Assembly: GCA_002682825.1 (NCBI GenBank)
Contig: NOKP01000003.1
Location: 868,001-932,000 of the forward strand
Reading direction: 5' to 3'
Source of the DNA: Neonectria sp. B-13
Lineage: Eukaryota; Ascomycota; Sordariomycetes; Hypocreales; Nectriaceae
Length of the DNA stretch: 64,000 nt
Shown: in pieces, positions 22,700-35,744 of the stretch
Layout of the letters: each line of letters begins with the position of its first letter
Numbering within the stretch: the first letter of the stretch is position 1
Position numbers and translations under genes: made by a program
Notes under the pieces: generated by a model
What the model was told of the DNA's origin: nothing
Seen by the model: only the letters and a program-made list of their open reading frames with translations
Databases searched by the model: none

Positions 22700-23100
22700 T
22701 GTCACGGCCCGGGTTGGGACCAGGCGGTTACAACCGGCAGAATCATTTTAGTACTTACTTTTTCCTTCCTATTATAGTGTATAATACTTATACATTAAAT
22801 AAGCTTCATTTAATACAGTTTAATACTATAAGTATATATACATTAAATAGGCACTATTTAATATAATTTAATACTATTTAACTATACTAGTCTTATATAT
22901 ATATATACATTTATTTAGTACATTAGATAAGAGCCTTAAGCTCTTTAGCTATTAATACTCCTACTTAGTTATATAATAACTTACCTTTATACATTATTAT
23001 TATAACCTATATTGCTTACTATAATATCCTAATCCATTTAATTATTAAACTATATACCTTAGATCTACCCTATACCCTTAGGATAGACCTAATTATTATA
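22700..23100 (+). repeat. 5' LTR of gypsy B
   Basis: 401 bp. It begins with the un-mutated TGTCACGGCCCGGG but becomes RIPed within about 50 bp. It ends AATTATTATA, the RIPed form of the CCGTTACA end kept at 31259-31266. Confidence 0.85.
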
Positions 23101-24276
23101 TATTAATAGTTCTTGTTCAATGTATTACTATATTGACCTAAGTAATACTTAAATAGTTATTATAGCTCTAGCAACCTTATCTAGCTTAAATACTTCTAAG
23201 GGAAAGACCCTTAAGGAAGATATAAGCATAAAGAATGTTAATATTCTAAAGAACTTAGAATCTAATGATAATAATGAGGAAGATATTATTAACCTTAAAT
23301 GTATAAACTATTAATAATACATAGAGATCTTAGTACTATATAAGGCCTTATATAATATGTATAATAAAAACATTACTAGGTTTAGATAATTTAAAGAGTA
23401 GATCTAAATGCTTAATACTAATTAAGTCTAATTGAACCCTAATAATAATACTATTATTAATACCTTCTATAAGTAGGTCAATAACCTTAACATTAAATAG
23501 AACCATACTTAAGAAGAATAATATAGACAAATTGAATAATTCAATAGCTTTATAATCACCCCTAACCTCTTATAACTAAGGGATATAGGTAAAACCATTA
23601 AACTAATATAGCTATTAAAATTCAATAGTACCCCTAAGGACCTCTATGAATATCTAATATAAATTAAGTTATTCTATATATACTATCTAAGTGCATTTAG
23701 GAACAAATAGCTTAAGGTATAATATAGGATAAGTCTCCTTGAAGGGAAAGCCCTATAAGGAATAGAACTATACCTAAGGGACTTCATTAAGAATACCCTT
23801 AAAACCTATAAGCTAGAGACTATCCTACTATTTAATAGCTTTGTACTATATAAATAACAGTTAGTAAATACTTATAGAGAATAGGATAAGAAACATAATA
23901 CCCTTATTATGATTAGAAAGTTAAAGTAGATAAAGGCTACTTTAGAGTACCTCTTTGAGTTTAGGTACCTTACTACTAAACTTAACTAGATAGATAAAAA
24001 TAAGATTAATAAGTTTTACTAGAGCCTAAAAGATAAAGTCAAAGATAAGATCTATAAGATCTTAGACTAACTAATAAGCTTTAATACCTATACTAAACTC
24101 TATATAACTATTAATAACTAATTATTTAAAAGATGAATTAAAAGAAAGAAAGGATCTTTAGATGTTTAGAGAAATAAGAAAAACTACTCTAATATTAGTA
24201 AAAGAAAGAATGGGAATACCTCTTAAAGAACTCAGTCTAGCCCTATAGAACTTAGAGCTATATAATAAGATTATTC

Positions 24277-27200
24277 TTAAGTTAAATGTTAGAACTATAG
24301 AAGAATAAGACATTTTAAAAGCAAGTATTAAAAGCCTAAATTAGGATAAAAGCATAAACCTATGCCTAAAGGTAAGCATATCTAATTTACTAATTATAAT
24401 AAAACCATTAGTATAATCAAAGGGCTATATAATATAGCAAATACTAACCATTTTAATATAATACTATCTCTACCTAGCACTAAATAATATAAAACCAAAG
24501 ATAATAGTAAGTATACTAAGAAAATACAATATAGAGTTCTAGAATCTACTAGAAATAACAAGGGATCTAAGAAAGGAATATATAAACCCTAGACTTCTAT
24601 CCTTAAAGGAAAACTAAGAATAATAACTATTAGTAAGACTATTGCTATAGTCTAGAAAGAGAAGAAATAAACCCTTTTTGAACTTATCCTAGAGGATGTA
24701 AAGTCCTATTAATAACTAACTGTTAAGATCCCTAATAAATAATTAGACTTTAAAGCCCTAAAGCCAATAGACATTAAAGAACTTAGTACTAATTTGTCTT
24801 TAATGTAGGAAGATAATGATTATATCTACTGATAGTTCTACACTAGATAGGATAGAAACCTATGCATTAATGCTAGGTATAAAGCCAACTGCACTAGACA
24901 GTTCAGCTTACCCATCTAGGACAATAATATTTAAACCCTAGCTAAGGAACACCCTAGTAATAACTATACTAGTTATAAAATAGCCCTTAGTATTAATAAT
25001 ACTTTAAGTAAAAGCTTGAATAATAACTAGGAAGGATAATAGATAAAAGCTATTATACTCTTAATTGAATAATTATAGTAGAAGATATATATATATAATA
25101 AGTATAATAGACCAGTTTGAAAAACAAAGAATAATATATACTAGGAATTCTACTATAAATAAGAAGATATCTATAATAGAGAACTAGTTTATATCTAGGC
25201 TAAACCTTAAAGGATAGCTATCTATAATCTAACTATCCTAAGAATTAAAGTAAATAATAACTTATAACTTTACTACTTAATACTAAGATATAATGAACTA
25301 TTATAAATATTATACTATTATTACTACTATAAATTGTATAAAGGTAATAAAATAGAAAATAACTATTATCCTACTAAGGTTAGAGGACTCTTTATTGATA
25401 ATCTTTACTTAGAATAGAAAACATATAATTATACCTTAGTTGAACTTCTACTATAATATAATATAGTAAGGATTAAAGTATAAAATAACTATTACCTTTA
25501 GTAGTATTTAGAAGGACTATAAGACCTAAAGTATTACTCTAGCTTTAAGTATAAGGTATATCTTAGAATAAAGATTCAAGAATAGTATAAAGTGAACTAT
25601 TCTAAATGTCCTATAGTCTATGCTCTTAACTATAATAAAGAAGAATACTTAGAGTATAAATAGGAGAAGGAAGAAATAGAATTATAATTTAACTGTATAA
25701 GGAAAGATAGATTTAACTTTATAGCCTAAACTAGTATAAATGCTAAAGACTAAGACTAGTATTAATACATTTAATACTATACTAGAGTTATAGCTAGTAT
25801 TATAAGATACAAAAAGTTACCTAGATATAGATATAAAAGATACTTTAAGACTGAATATTTAAAAAAAGATTATAAGAAACTTATAATAAAAAATAATAAA
25901 TACTATCTATAGAAGAGCAATAGGTAAGCAATCGAAAGGAGAATGAACTATCTTTAATAAAGGCTTTATATATAATAATAAAATTAGTAAAGAAATGAAT
26001 AATACTTAAGCTATAAGTATAAGTTAAGGATAAATAGCTTACTATATTAGTAGATAGTAGAGCCTAAGCATTATATATTGACCCTAGTATAGTTAATAAG
26101 CTAAAGCTACTATAGAAAGATAAAAAGGATCTATATATAGTATAGAATCTTAAAGATAATCTATTTTTATATAATAAAGGATAGATAATCTAATAGGTTA
26201 ATTACTTAAAGGTTCTTATCAATAGATAAAACTAAGGTATTACCTTTAATATTATACTTATAATATATTATAATATTGTTTTAAGATACTTATAGCTAAA
26301 GAAATTTAACCCTTATATTAACTAAAGAACTAACTAGGTACATATTAATCCTAATAATATTCTCCCTAATAATAATAAAAATGACTTAATAGAAGAAAAA
26401 AGATCTTAAATCTTAACTCCTAAAGAAATAGAAAGTAAGAATAAGCATAAGGATACAATAGATACTTTAGCACTCCTAAAAGGAATATAATATAAATAAA
26501 AGAATACTAAATAATAATAGCTCTAAAGAATAATTAAATGCATTAGATAATAGTTTATATAGCTAAATAAAGACCTTAAGGAATAGAAGAAACTCCCTAA
26601 AGAAGAATAACTTAAGAATGTATTATTAGAGTATTATATCTATAAGAAACTCTTTAAGGAAGAACTTAAGATAGGTCTACTAGAATTCAATGAGTAGAGT
26701 TATAAAATTGTATTAAAAGATAGAATATTGCTTATATTCTATAAGATCTTTAACCTTAATAAAATATAACTATATATACTTAAGGAATACCTTAATAAAA
26801 TATTAAGAAAAAAATATATTAGGAAATCTAAGTTCTTAATAGGTTATCTAGTTATATTTATTCCTAAGAAAAATAGAAAACTCTAATTTATTATAGATTA
26901 TTAATAGTTAAATATAATTACCCTTAAAGATTAAACCCTATTACCCCTTATTACTAAGCTTAAAAATAGGCTCTATAGGATAAAGGTCTTTATAGCATTA
27001 GATCTTAAAGGAGTATACAATCTTATCTACATTCAGTTAGAATATGAATGGAAAACTGCCTTTAGAACAAAGTATAAACTCTTTAAATATCTTATTATAC
27101 CCTTTAGACTTATAAATACACTAGTATCATTCCAGTGAATAATTAACTATATGCTTTAAGAATACCTAGATATATTTATAGTATACTACCTAAACAATAT

Positions 27201-29850
27201 CCTAATCTTCTTAAAGACTAAAGAAGAATACATAGAACATATCTATAAGGTACTATAAGCATTATAGAATAATAAATTGTTAGTTAAACTAAAGAAAAGT
27301 TATTTCTACATTAAGAAAGTAGAATTTCTTAGATATATAATCTTATATAACTAGGTTAGAATAGACCTAAAGAAAATCACTATAGTTAGTAAATAGCTTA
27401 AACCAAAGAACATTAAGGAAATATAATCATTCCTTAGGTTTATAAATTACTACTAAAGATTCATTTGAAACTTTAATAGACTTACTATACTTCTTACTAG
27501 ATTCATAAAGAAAGGAGAAGACTTTCAATAGGATATAGCTACTAAGAAAGCATTTAATAACATTAAGAATATTATCCTAAGTAAACTAATACTAATAACC
27601 TTTAACCCTAAGTAAGAAATTAAACTTAAGATAGATTCATTAGACTATACATAAGGCTCTTAAATTAGATAATAAGACAATAATAATATACTTTACTCTA
27701 TTGCCTTCTTCTTTTATAAAATGCATAAAGCTAAACTTAATTACCTTATCTATAATAAAGAATTTCTTACAATTATTAACTCATTCAAAGAATTTTAATA
27801 CTATCTCTTAAGAAGTAAATACTAAGTTAAGGTCTATATAGACTATAAGAATATTACTTACTTTATAACTATATAATAACTTACTAAATAATAACTTTAT
27901 TATACTGAATACCTTTTAGAATTTGATTATACTATTATTTATAGAAAAGGATTAGAAAATAGACAAGCTAATACTATAAGCTGCTAATGCAACTTTAATG
28001 ATAGAAAACGAAAGATCAATGAATAACTTCTGCACTTTATGCCTAAAGGATATCTTAAATAGAAGTATATTGTTACTATTAGATGATTATTTGTTAATAA
28101 AGATAGGATATACTATAAGATATAACCTATCTAAGAAAGTATTACCCTTGAATAGAAAAAGAAGTTCTAGATATAATTATACAATCTAGAATTATAATAA
28201 ATAATGTTCAATAGATTAGACTAAGTTATAATAGACTAAGGTATAATTTGAATTAAAGGAAGCTTTTATATATTACTAAAGCACTATAAAGATTTTATTA
28301 AATACTATTATTAAATTATTAAACATTAATGCAAATAGTTAAATAAATAGTTTTAAAGCTATCTTAATAACTATTTTATATAGAATACAAAAGGACCTAA
28401 TAACTACTATTAATGCAATATCTACTACTAATAGGACTTTAATATAATATACTCTAGTTATAAGGCTATACAATAGGCAGTAGATAATAAAGGAAAAACA
28501 TTAGGAAGTACTTATATTGTTATAAATTATAATAACCTTTATACCCAAATCCAATATTATAATAATAAGCTACCCTAAGATGAAAAAACCAATAAGCAAT
28601 AAGTTCCTAAAGAACTTTAATACTAACTTATATAAGAAATATATAAGCATCTACTTTATAAACATTAGGAAGTTAATAAAACCCTTAATAAAGTTAGATT
28701 AATATACTAATTCCCTAAGATAAAGGCAGTAATTAAGGAGATTACTAACTAATGCAATAAATATTATAAAACTAAGGCTTAATGCTATAAACCTTATAGA
28801 GAACTATAGCCCCTACTAGTTGCTAAGTAACCTTAGGACTCTATTACTATGGATTTTATTATGAAACTATTCCTATTAGAGGACCCTATGACTAGAACTT
28901 TCTATAATAGCATTCTTATTATTATGGATAGACTTATGAAATTCTCCTATTTTATATCTTACTAGGAATTGATAGATATAGAATAGTTTACTTATATCTT
29001 CTTATAAAACATTATTAGTATTTATAGACTCTCTATAGAGATTCTTTCTAATTAAGAATCCCTATTTGCTTTAAAGTTTTAGTAATTATTAATAGACCAT
29101 TTAGGATTAAACTATTAACTTACTATAGCTTTCTAACTATAGACTAATAGTCAGATAGAATAAATAAACTAAATACTAGAATAATACCTTTAATACTATA
29201 TTAACTATAAATAGAATAACTAGGTTAAAAAGCTATTAACTATATAATTAAGCTATAATATAGCTATAAATAAAAGCATAAATCTTATTCTAGTATACAT
29301 CAATTTTGGATTCAACCTTAATACCTATAGAACGAGCTAAGATAGATTAATTATTCCTAAAGCTATTCTTACATTAGAAAAATTGAAAAATCTATATAAA
29401 GAACTTAAGACTAAGCTTGAATTCATTAGAAACCAAATGAAAAAATATTATAATCCAAAAAGAATAAAGGGATTATCTTTCTAGGAGGGAGATATAGTCT
29501 ATTTTGTAATAAAAAATATTAAAATAAAATAATAAAATAAAAAATTGGACTATAAGTTCATTAGACCTTATAAAATCATTAAGAAAATCTTAGAAAATAA
29601 CTATTAATTAGACTTACTATTAAAAGTTAGACTTTACCTAGTTTTCTATATCTTACTCCTTAAGATAGTAAAAGATATAATTTACATTAAGTTCAATAAT
29701 AAATATAAAACTAAGGTTAAAGGGCTAGAAGAGTACATAGTAGAAGCAATCTTAAATATATGGAAAGTAAATAACTAAACTAAGTATTTTATTAAATAGA
29801 AAGACTACCCTAAGAGTAATAATTAATAGGAATTTATTAAAAACCTTACT
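24277..29850 (+). pseudogene. gag-pol remains of gypsy B (knuckle, PR, RT, RNase H, IN, chromodomain)
   Basis: A RIPed CCHC knuckle lies at about 24277-24320. A protease stretch with LVDS is at 26040-26100. Reverse transcriptase runs about 26640-27300: FIPKKNRKL, FIIDY, IALDLKGVYNLI, EWKTAFRTKY, and a YYLNNIL site where YLDD is expected. RNase H-like sequence is at about 27490-27900. Integrase runs about 28640-29330 with DSITMDFI and IIMDRL around the acidic residues. A chromodomain-like stretch at 29728-29850 (ILNIWKVNN...YFIK.KDYP) closes the frame. Stops are frequent and of the RIP type. The short open frame at 27998-28189 is a chance survivor inside this region, not a gene. Confidence 0.85.
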
Positions 29851-30582
29851 TATATATAATACTTCTTAAAGAACTTTTACTAATAATACTAGAATTAAGT
29901 AAAGTAGAGTAAGTGCTTAAATCAATAGTACTTTAGTTAATTACCTTATAATCCTTTAATAATTAAACCTTAGAAAGAGCCTTAGAGTAGGCAGTAGTAT
30001 CCTATTGCTCTACTGCCTTTAGTTTATCTAGATTTTTATAATCCTAATGAACTATCTTAGTTATCTTCTTATAGAGATGCTTTTCCTAATAATATAAGTG
30101 TTATAGCTATATGAAAGCCTTAAAGAGATTAGCCTTAGCTTGCTCTTTTTGCTCTTCTAAATGATCCTTCTCTTAAGAAATATAAGTAACTATAATAAAT
30201 TAGTACTATAAAAAACCATAAGTATAAAAAACCTATAAGCTTATAAAGATATACTACTAAAATTATAATTTATATACTTCTTTTCTATATAGAAATTATA
30301 CTATAACTTTCTTTCTATAATAATATAGAAATAGTAATTTACTTTAAAATAAGTAGAATAGTAAGGTATCTTAAAGCTAAACTTTTCAATAATACTAGTG
30401 ATATTACTATAGTGAGTAGATAAAACTTTAGGATATAATAAGTTTTTAGAGATATAATCTAATATTATGATTAGTTAAAGGGATAGGAATAATTATAGGA
30501 CTAAAAATAATAAATATCTACCTCTTGGAAAAAGGTCTACTTAATAAGCCTTAAGGATAAGATCAATAAAGGAGAGATATTA

Positions 30583-30983
30583 TATTATAGTTTAGGTTAG
30601 GACTAGGCAGTTATAATCAATAGAATCATTTTAGTACTTACTTTTTCCTTCTTATTATAGTATATAATACTTATGTATTAAATAAGCTCTATTTAATATA
30701 GTTTAATACTATAAGTATATATACATTAAATAGGTACTATTCAATATAACTTAATACTATTTAACTATACTAATCTTATATATATATATATATTCATTTA
30801 GTACATTAGATAAAAGCCTTAAGCTCCTTAGCTATTAATACTTCTACTTAGTTATATAATAACTTACTTTTGCATATTATTATTATAACCTATATTACTT
30901 ACTATAATATCCTAATTCACTCAATCATTAAATTATATACCTTAGATCTACCTTATACCCTTAGGATAGACCTAACTATTATA
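30583..30983 (+). repeat. 3' LTR of gypsy B
   Basis: 401 bp. It starts TATTATAGTTTAGG, the RIPed form of TGTCACGGCCCGGG, and ends ACTATTATA. It shares the AGAATCATTTTAGTACTTAC block with the 5' LTR. Confidence 0.85.
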
Positions 30984-30988
30984 GTTTA

Positions 30989-31266
30989 ATACTATAAGTA
31001 TATATATATTGAATAGGCACTATTTAATATAACTTAATACTATTCAACTATACTAGTCTTATATATATATATATATTCATTTAGTACATTAGATAAGAGC
31101 CTTAAGCTCCTTAGCTATTAATACTCCTACTTAGTTATATAATAACTTACCTTTATACATTACTATTATAATCTACATTACTTACTATAACATTCTAATC
31201 CACTCAATCATCAAACTACACACCTTAGATCTACCCTATACCCTTAGGTTAGACCTAACCGTTACA
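30989..31266 (+). repeat. 3' part of the split gypsy-B LTR
   Basis: Bases 124-401 of the host LTR, following the GTTTA target duplication. It ends CCGTTACA and is only lightly RIPed toward its end. The next 5 bp (CCTAG) do not match the 5 bp before 22577 (TAAAT), so the host LTR is not a clean solo LTR. Confidence 0.8.
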
Positions 31267-31287
31267 CCTAGTGTTAGTAGACTGATA

Positions 31288-31420
31288 GTGGTAAAGGGGG
31301 CAAAAGTCAATAATTAGGTTCAAAATCCAAAGATCTATCCCCCTATTAAGCTTAAGCAAAGGAAATATGTAATTGTTTAGTACAATCGCGGATAAGTAGA
31401 AACAGTGGTTCAAACAGTAG
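31288..31420 (+). repeat. dispersed repeat of about 135 bp
   Basis: Opposite-orientation copy of 14972-15109, moderately preserved, directly after the split LTR. Its third copy is the palindrome partner at 56604-56736. Confidence 0.7.
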
Positions 31421-32430
31421 TTTCAATAGTAATCTTTCTATTATATAAACTAATATATATTCTTTTTCTATTTATAGTTTAATAGAGAAAAATAATACTC
31501 TTATTCTTAAAAAAGTCTTTATAATTATAAGAATTTAATAATATTATACTATAAGATCTATTTAAGTTTAGATATATTCTATTTTCCTTTGGAACTTATA
31601 AAGTAAAGGAATAAGTATAATAATAAGTAGTATAGTTTAGAGTTTAAGTATTAAATATTATTTTACTTTTTATAATAGTCTTAGTTAAGCCTTCTATCTC
31701 TCTTTTTACTAGGTTGATTTATTGCTATTTTCTTAGGTCTATAGGTCTAAGGTCTTTTTAAGAAAGTTTTAATCTTTTTTCTTTTTTAATTCTTATTATT
31801 TTTCTATTTTCTTTATATTTAATAATAATAGCTTAAAAGTATATTAATTAATCCCTTTAATAGGCTAGATTAATTAACTTATTTCTTTACTATAACCTTT
31901 AAATTTAATAGTAAAAAGGAATAAGAAATAATATTTTAAATAGATAATAGTTCTTTAGTAAAATATATAAAAATATATTATATAAATATTTTAATTAATT
32001 AGCCTAAAGTTATACTAAATAGTATATATATAGTTAAATAGTTTAGTATTTAATACCTTTTAATAGAGAAGTATCTTATAAGATTAATTATTAAGTAGAA
32101 AGTAGGAAAGAATATTAGTAAAGCATTAAAAAGGCTTATAGTTAGCTTAGTAATTAATATTATAGAAGATAAAGGTTTAATCTAGAATTAAGTAAAGATT
32201 TAAATATAATTATAGAATTCTTTCTTAGTAAATAAAAGTAAAAACTTAAGCTTTAAGCTTAATAAGCTTATTTTTCTTATCTTTCTATAGTAAGAAGCTC
32301 TTTAGTTATTTTTTCTTAAGATTATTATAAAAAGAAAAAGACCCTCTCTCTCCTTCTCTACTTAACCTTCCTTATAATAGCCCTCTCCTATACCTAATTA
32401 CACTCTTATTAGCAACTAGCTAGCCTATGC
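31421..32430. other. RIPed A+T-rich DNA, no feature recognised
   Basis: About 1 kb of strongly A+T-biased sequence without retrotransposon motifs or repeats that I can place. It turns GC-normal sharply at about 32430. Confidence 0.5.
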
Positions 32431-33139
32431 GCCAAAAATAAAGAATTTGGTGGCGGCTTTCTCTTTTTGGCCCTAATCAGCTCGCTGACATGGTCGAAAA
32501 ACGGGGCAAAAATGACTTTGATTTTTTTTGGTGTCTCGCCAGGCACATGCACCAGATGGACCTTCCATCCACAAATTTAATGTTCATACATGGGGGCCAC
32601 TCGCAGCCTCGCCGCAGCCTTCTTATCGCCGCTGGCCTTTTGTTCCTTTAAGAGAGGAGATCCCTTGCGGCCGCCTGCTCCGATTTGCTATCCAGTCCCG
32701 TCATCTGCAAAACAGCATGGAAATGGCATCATCGATAGGCAACTCCTGACGACGCGATCATCATAGCTGATTCCCTTCAGACTGGGTGGTGCGAACAATA
32801 TGAAGATAAATGTGGCTCATTGTCCCCTGGCAATGCAAAATTGTGAGCCGAAGTGCGTCCTGTTTATCCGCCACCGGAGGATGAAGATTACTCTTGGGTA
32901 TTCGCGTCAATTATTTCTGCCTGAGGCCACTTGAATCCAAACCGTGCATTCGATTCTGCCTGCACTCAGTATATAAGTCATTTTCTAAATCACCAGACCT
33001 CCTCGTGTATGGGAATCAATCACGGCGGCCGGCTTGTTTGGAAATCCCCTAGCATGAGAAGAAACAAAAAGAAGAGAATACAGCCGTTGCGTTCACCGTG
33101 CGGATAGACTTACTTTAGTGACACTTTTGAAACGATTCT
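32431..33139. other. GC-normal upstream region of the 33140 gene
   Basis: No gene recognised. A TATA box (GTATATAAG, 32969-32977) lies about 165 bp before the ATG at 33140 and probably serves it. The small open frame at 32528-32749 has no supporting feature. Confidence 0.5.
32969..32977 (+). promoter_or_regulatory. TATA box upstream of the 33140 gene
   Basis: GTATATAAG in GC-normal DNA, about 165 bp before the start codon, a spacing like that of the KP4-like gene. Confidence 0.45.
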
Positions 33140-34692
33140 ATGCTTAGTCATTCCATGGACGCCCAAACTTCTGCCCATTTCCCCGCTCTACCTCACACGA
33201 ACTTTAGCTTCACCAACATGTCGGCATTTACCAGCAACCCGGTGTCCATTGACTTGGATGGTGCTCTACGCTTGAGTGCGGCTGGTGCTGATAAGGCTCG
33301 TCCATTCCTAGATGACCGTACTATTGTCGACAAGTTCAAGGAGTTCAATGCAGCGCTTTCTGCCCTGTCAGGGAAACACAATAACATTGGCATGGTTTCT
33401 CCTCTTACCTTCTTCGGCATGGCGACTTCTCGGTTGATGAAAAGATAACACGAGAGGGCGACGAAGGTATGCGGAATACCATTACCAATGCGTTGGTTGC
33501 TATTCAAGTCTTTCGAATATTTACTGAATCGTAAGCTTGGAGCATTTTCCCCCTCCGATCACCTAGCTCAAATGGTGCAGACCAATGTCCCTCTTCGAGG
33601 GCCAAATTAAAGAAGATGTGGATGCAATCATCGCATTCCTTGATGGGTACCTGACACGCGTCAAGGAGAACTGCAATGCACAAAACGTCCCGGTGACCGA
33701 AAGACAAGCCTATGAAATACAGATCGGGCTCGTTACCGAAATATTGGATCATCTTCGTGTGCTCGTGGATTTTCAAGACATACCGGTGTTGGTTAACGCG
33801 AAACAACTAGTTAACTCACCGCCCCCTGCCAAACGCACTGAGAATGACGAAGGTGGCCTCGGCAACCGAAAGGCACAAAGAGATCTAGTGGGTGGAAAGG
33901 ACTCAGAAACAACGGTGGTGGGGTATTTGACGTTCGGGAAAGAGGCGATATTGTTTGATGGACAGTTGAACTATTCGTCGCTTGAGATCGAGCATTTGGG
34001 AGCAAAAGTGCGTATCTTACGCCCCAACGCGATGCAGATGGTCGAAGGAGGAACACGGCCAGGAACAATTCCCGAGGACGTGCTACACGTGCAAACTGAC
34101 AGCAAGAAAGCCCGGAGGTTTATCTTGGACATTTTCGATGGTTTGTCACAAGCACCTGTACTAGACACTGGTAAGTTACTCATTCTAAGCCAGATATCTA
34201 TTGGACATATCTATAGCTCTAGGTGAGTCTTTAGCGGCTCAAATGGCGCCTAAGGCTAGCGCCCAACAAGTAGAATCCTGCAGCCAAAGCGACTCCACGT
34301 CTCCATCAGCAGTGCATGAAGAGGCAGGCAAGAACTTGGAGAACAAATTTCGTAAAGGAGAGCCATGACGATTTGCCAAACGACAAGAGTTGGACCGCAC
34401 TCTAACTCTGGGTGTGGTATGTTTGGATGATAACGACAGTGTGGATTTTAGTACTGTGCAGTAGAATGATGCAAGAGAGACTAAAAAAACCCAACAACCC
34501 ATCCAAAAGGCAGATGGTAGTGACCATAGTGGTGATGCGCCTGCAACAGCACGGAGGGTCGAGACTGGGGACAATGGAAATGAACAAAATTACAAGAATG
34601 ACAGATACCACTCACGGTATCGTCTGATTGAAAGATTCACTGAAGTATGCCACAAGAATAGGCCAAAAATACTAACAATTGAACATAGCTAA
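33140..34692 (+). pseudogene. unrecognised gene with one likely frame break and two C-to-T-type stops
   Basis: Coding-like frames can be joined: 33140 to about 33394, 33445-33530, intron 33531-33580 (GTAAGC...CAG), 33581-34170, intron 34171-34216 (GTAAGT...TAG), then 34217 to TAA 34690. Between 33389 and 33445 the frame changes: either a 50-bp intron with the odd donor GTTTCT (33395-33444), or a 1-base loss near 33388, since the other frame reads on well (LLRHGDFSVDEK). In the last exon TGA at 34366 and TAG at 34462 each look like CGA or CAG hit by C-to-T; the frame beyond stays open for 75 codons. The protein is acidic and helical (DLDGALRLSAAGADKARPFL near the start, EDVDAIIAFLDGYL in the middle). 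I do not recognise a domain. It lies next to a BTB gene and an NLR. If the stops are real, the product is truncated after about 350 residues. Confidence 0.55.
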
Positions 34693-34968
34693 AAAGAAAA
34701 AAGGAAAAATGTGACTGTGATCCTCTCTGGATGGTGGTCGCGATGATGAAGGTGGACAGTCTAACCTGCTGTAACCAAAACATTCCCTACCAATCTCAAT
34801 AACCGACTAATTGAGTTGAGCCAATAGTCCTAAAGCAAGGCGGTTCTGTTGAAGGCAGCCCGCCGGTGATGATTCCTTTCTGGCAAAAGCAAGGAATGTA
34901 ACAACGCCCAGTAGCCCCAAAGTCCAAAGATCCTGACACAGTACTCTATTGTAGAGCCTGGTAGCAGA

Positions 34969-35744
34969 CTATCCTTCAAAAGCTAGCGGGTGCTTCTTTG
35001 GTTTGGTCTGGTTTGGTTTGGTCATGTCATTGAGGTACATCAGCTGATCGTAGGTTAACTGTGGCAGTTCTTTTAGCAGCTGCCTGACATTCTCCTCCTC
35101 TAGCAGCTCTCGCCTCGTATGTAAGATCTTTACACCGGCTGTTCGCATTCCTTGGTCCTCTTCTATTGTGGATATGTATGCTTCTCGCAAGGCATCTAGT
35201 AGGTATGGTGATCTCCAGCGTTGTAGGGCTGCTGCTTCAAATTTCCTTAGCGATAAAGCCTTCAGGACAGGAATGTCGTATTTCTCGGCGAGTGCGTATA
35301 CTCTGACATGGAGGACTAAGTCAGAATCATTGGCGCCAGTATTATCTGAGGGTGAATTGGGAGCTTCATCTTTCTGTATAACGCCGATTTTGGCGTTCAG
35401 GCCAGGAGCGGAACGAGTGTTATCGTAATCCGATCGGTAGAAGAATTGAACGATACAATCAACTAATAGGGGGTCATCATCTAGGAAATTGAAGGAGTTC
35501 GTGAGAGTATGTGTGCTACAGTCGCCCGATTTATCCCGGTTAGCGTCCTGGTGTTTGCAAGATTTGGATATAACGGGAGACCGGAAACACACGACGGCGC
35601 GGTGTGCTGCATAGGTTCTCTCAGTGGAGATAAGTGTGAGGTCGGAGTAAATGCCGGTAGTAAAAAGCCTGGGTCACTATTCAGGACACGTTTCGCCAAT
35701 ATGACAGCAGCGTCAGCATACTCATCAAGTATGGACTCCTCCAT
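34969..35744 (-). CDS. BTB/POZ domain protein (two exons)
   Basis: On the minus strand exon 1 is 35744-35722 (ATG at 35744) and exon 2 is 35668-34969, with a 53-bp intron (GTATGC...CCCAG). Splicing joins MEESILDE to LFTTGIYSDLTLI, giving 240 residues. An in-frame stop lies upstream with no other ATG between, so this start is favoured. The BTB fold covers about residues 8-130: YSDLTLI, YAAHRAVVCFRSPVI, then FLDDDPLLVDCIVQFFYRSDY and VYALAEKYDIPVLKALSLRKF. Family members of this plain BTB type are thought to mediate protein-protein contacts, often in Cul3 ubiquitin ligases or transcription complexes; the role here is unknown. An acidic insert (about residues 95-120) precedes the second half. 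The gene is GC-normal and intact, and transcribed away from the NLR. It is duplicated exactly at 52280-53055. Confidence 0.82.

Larger units (their letters stand above)
22700..30983 (+). mobile_element. Ty3/gypsy chromovirus B, full length, RIP-degraded
   Basis: Two 401-bp LTRs (22700-23100, 30583-30983) enclose about 7.5 kb with gag and pol remains. The target duplication is GTTCG at 22695-22699 against GTTTA at 30984-30988, equal apart from one C-to-T and one G-to-A change. Flanking parts of 123 and 278 bp sum to exactly one 401-bp LTR of the same family, so the element landed inside an LTR of its own kind. A purine tract (about 30567-30578) lies before the 3' LTR. The part from 24024 on is also present in the right palindrome arm. 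Confidence 0.9.

Noticed and set aside
27998..28189. 63-residue open frame (mirror at 59835-60026)
   Set aside because: It lies inside the RIPed pol region of gypsy B and is a chance surviving stretch.
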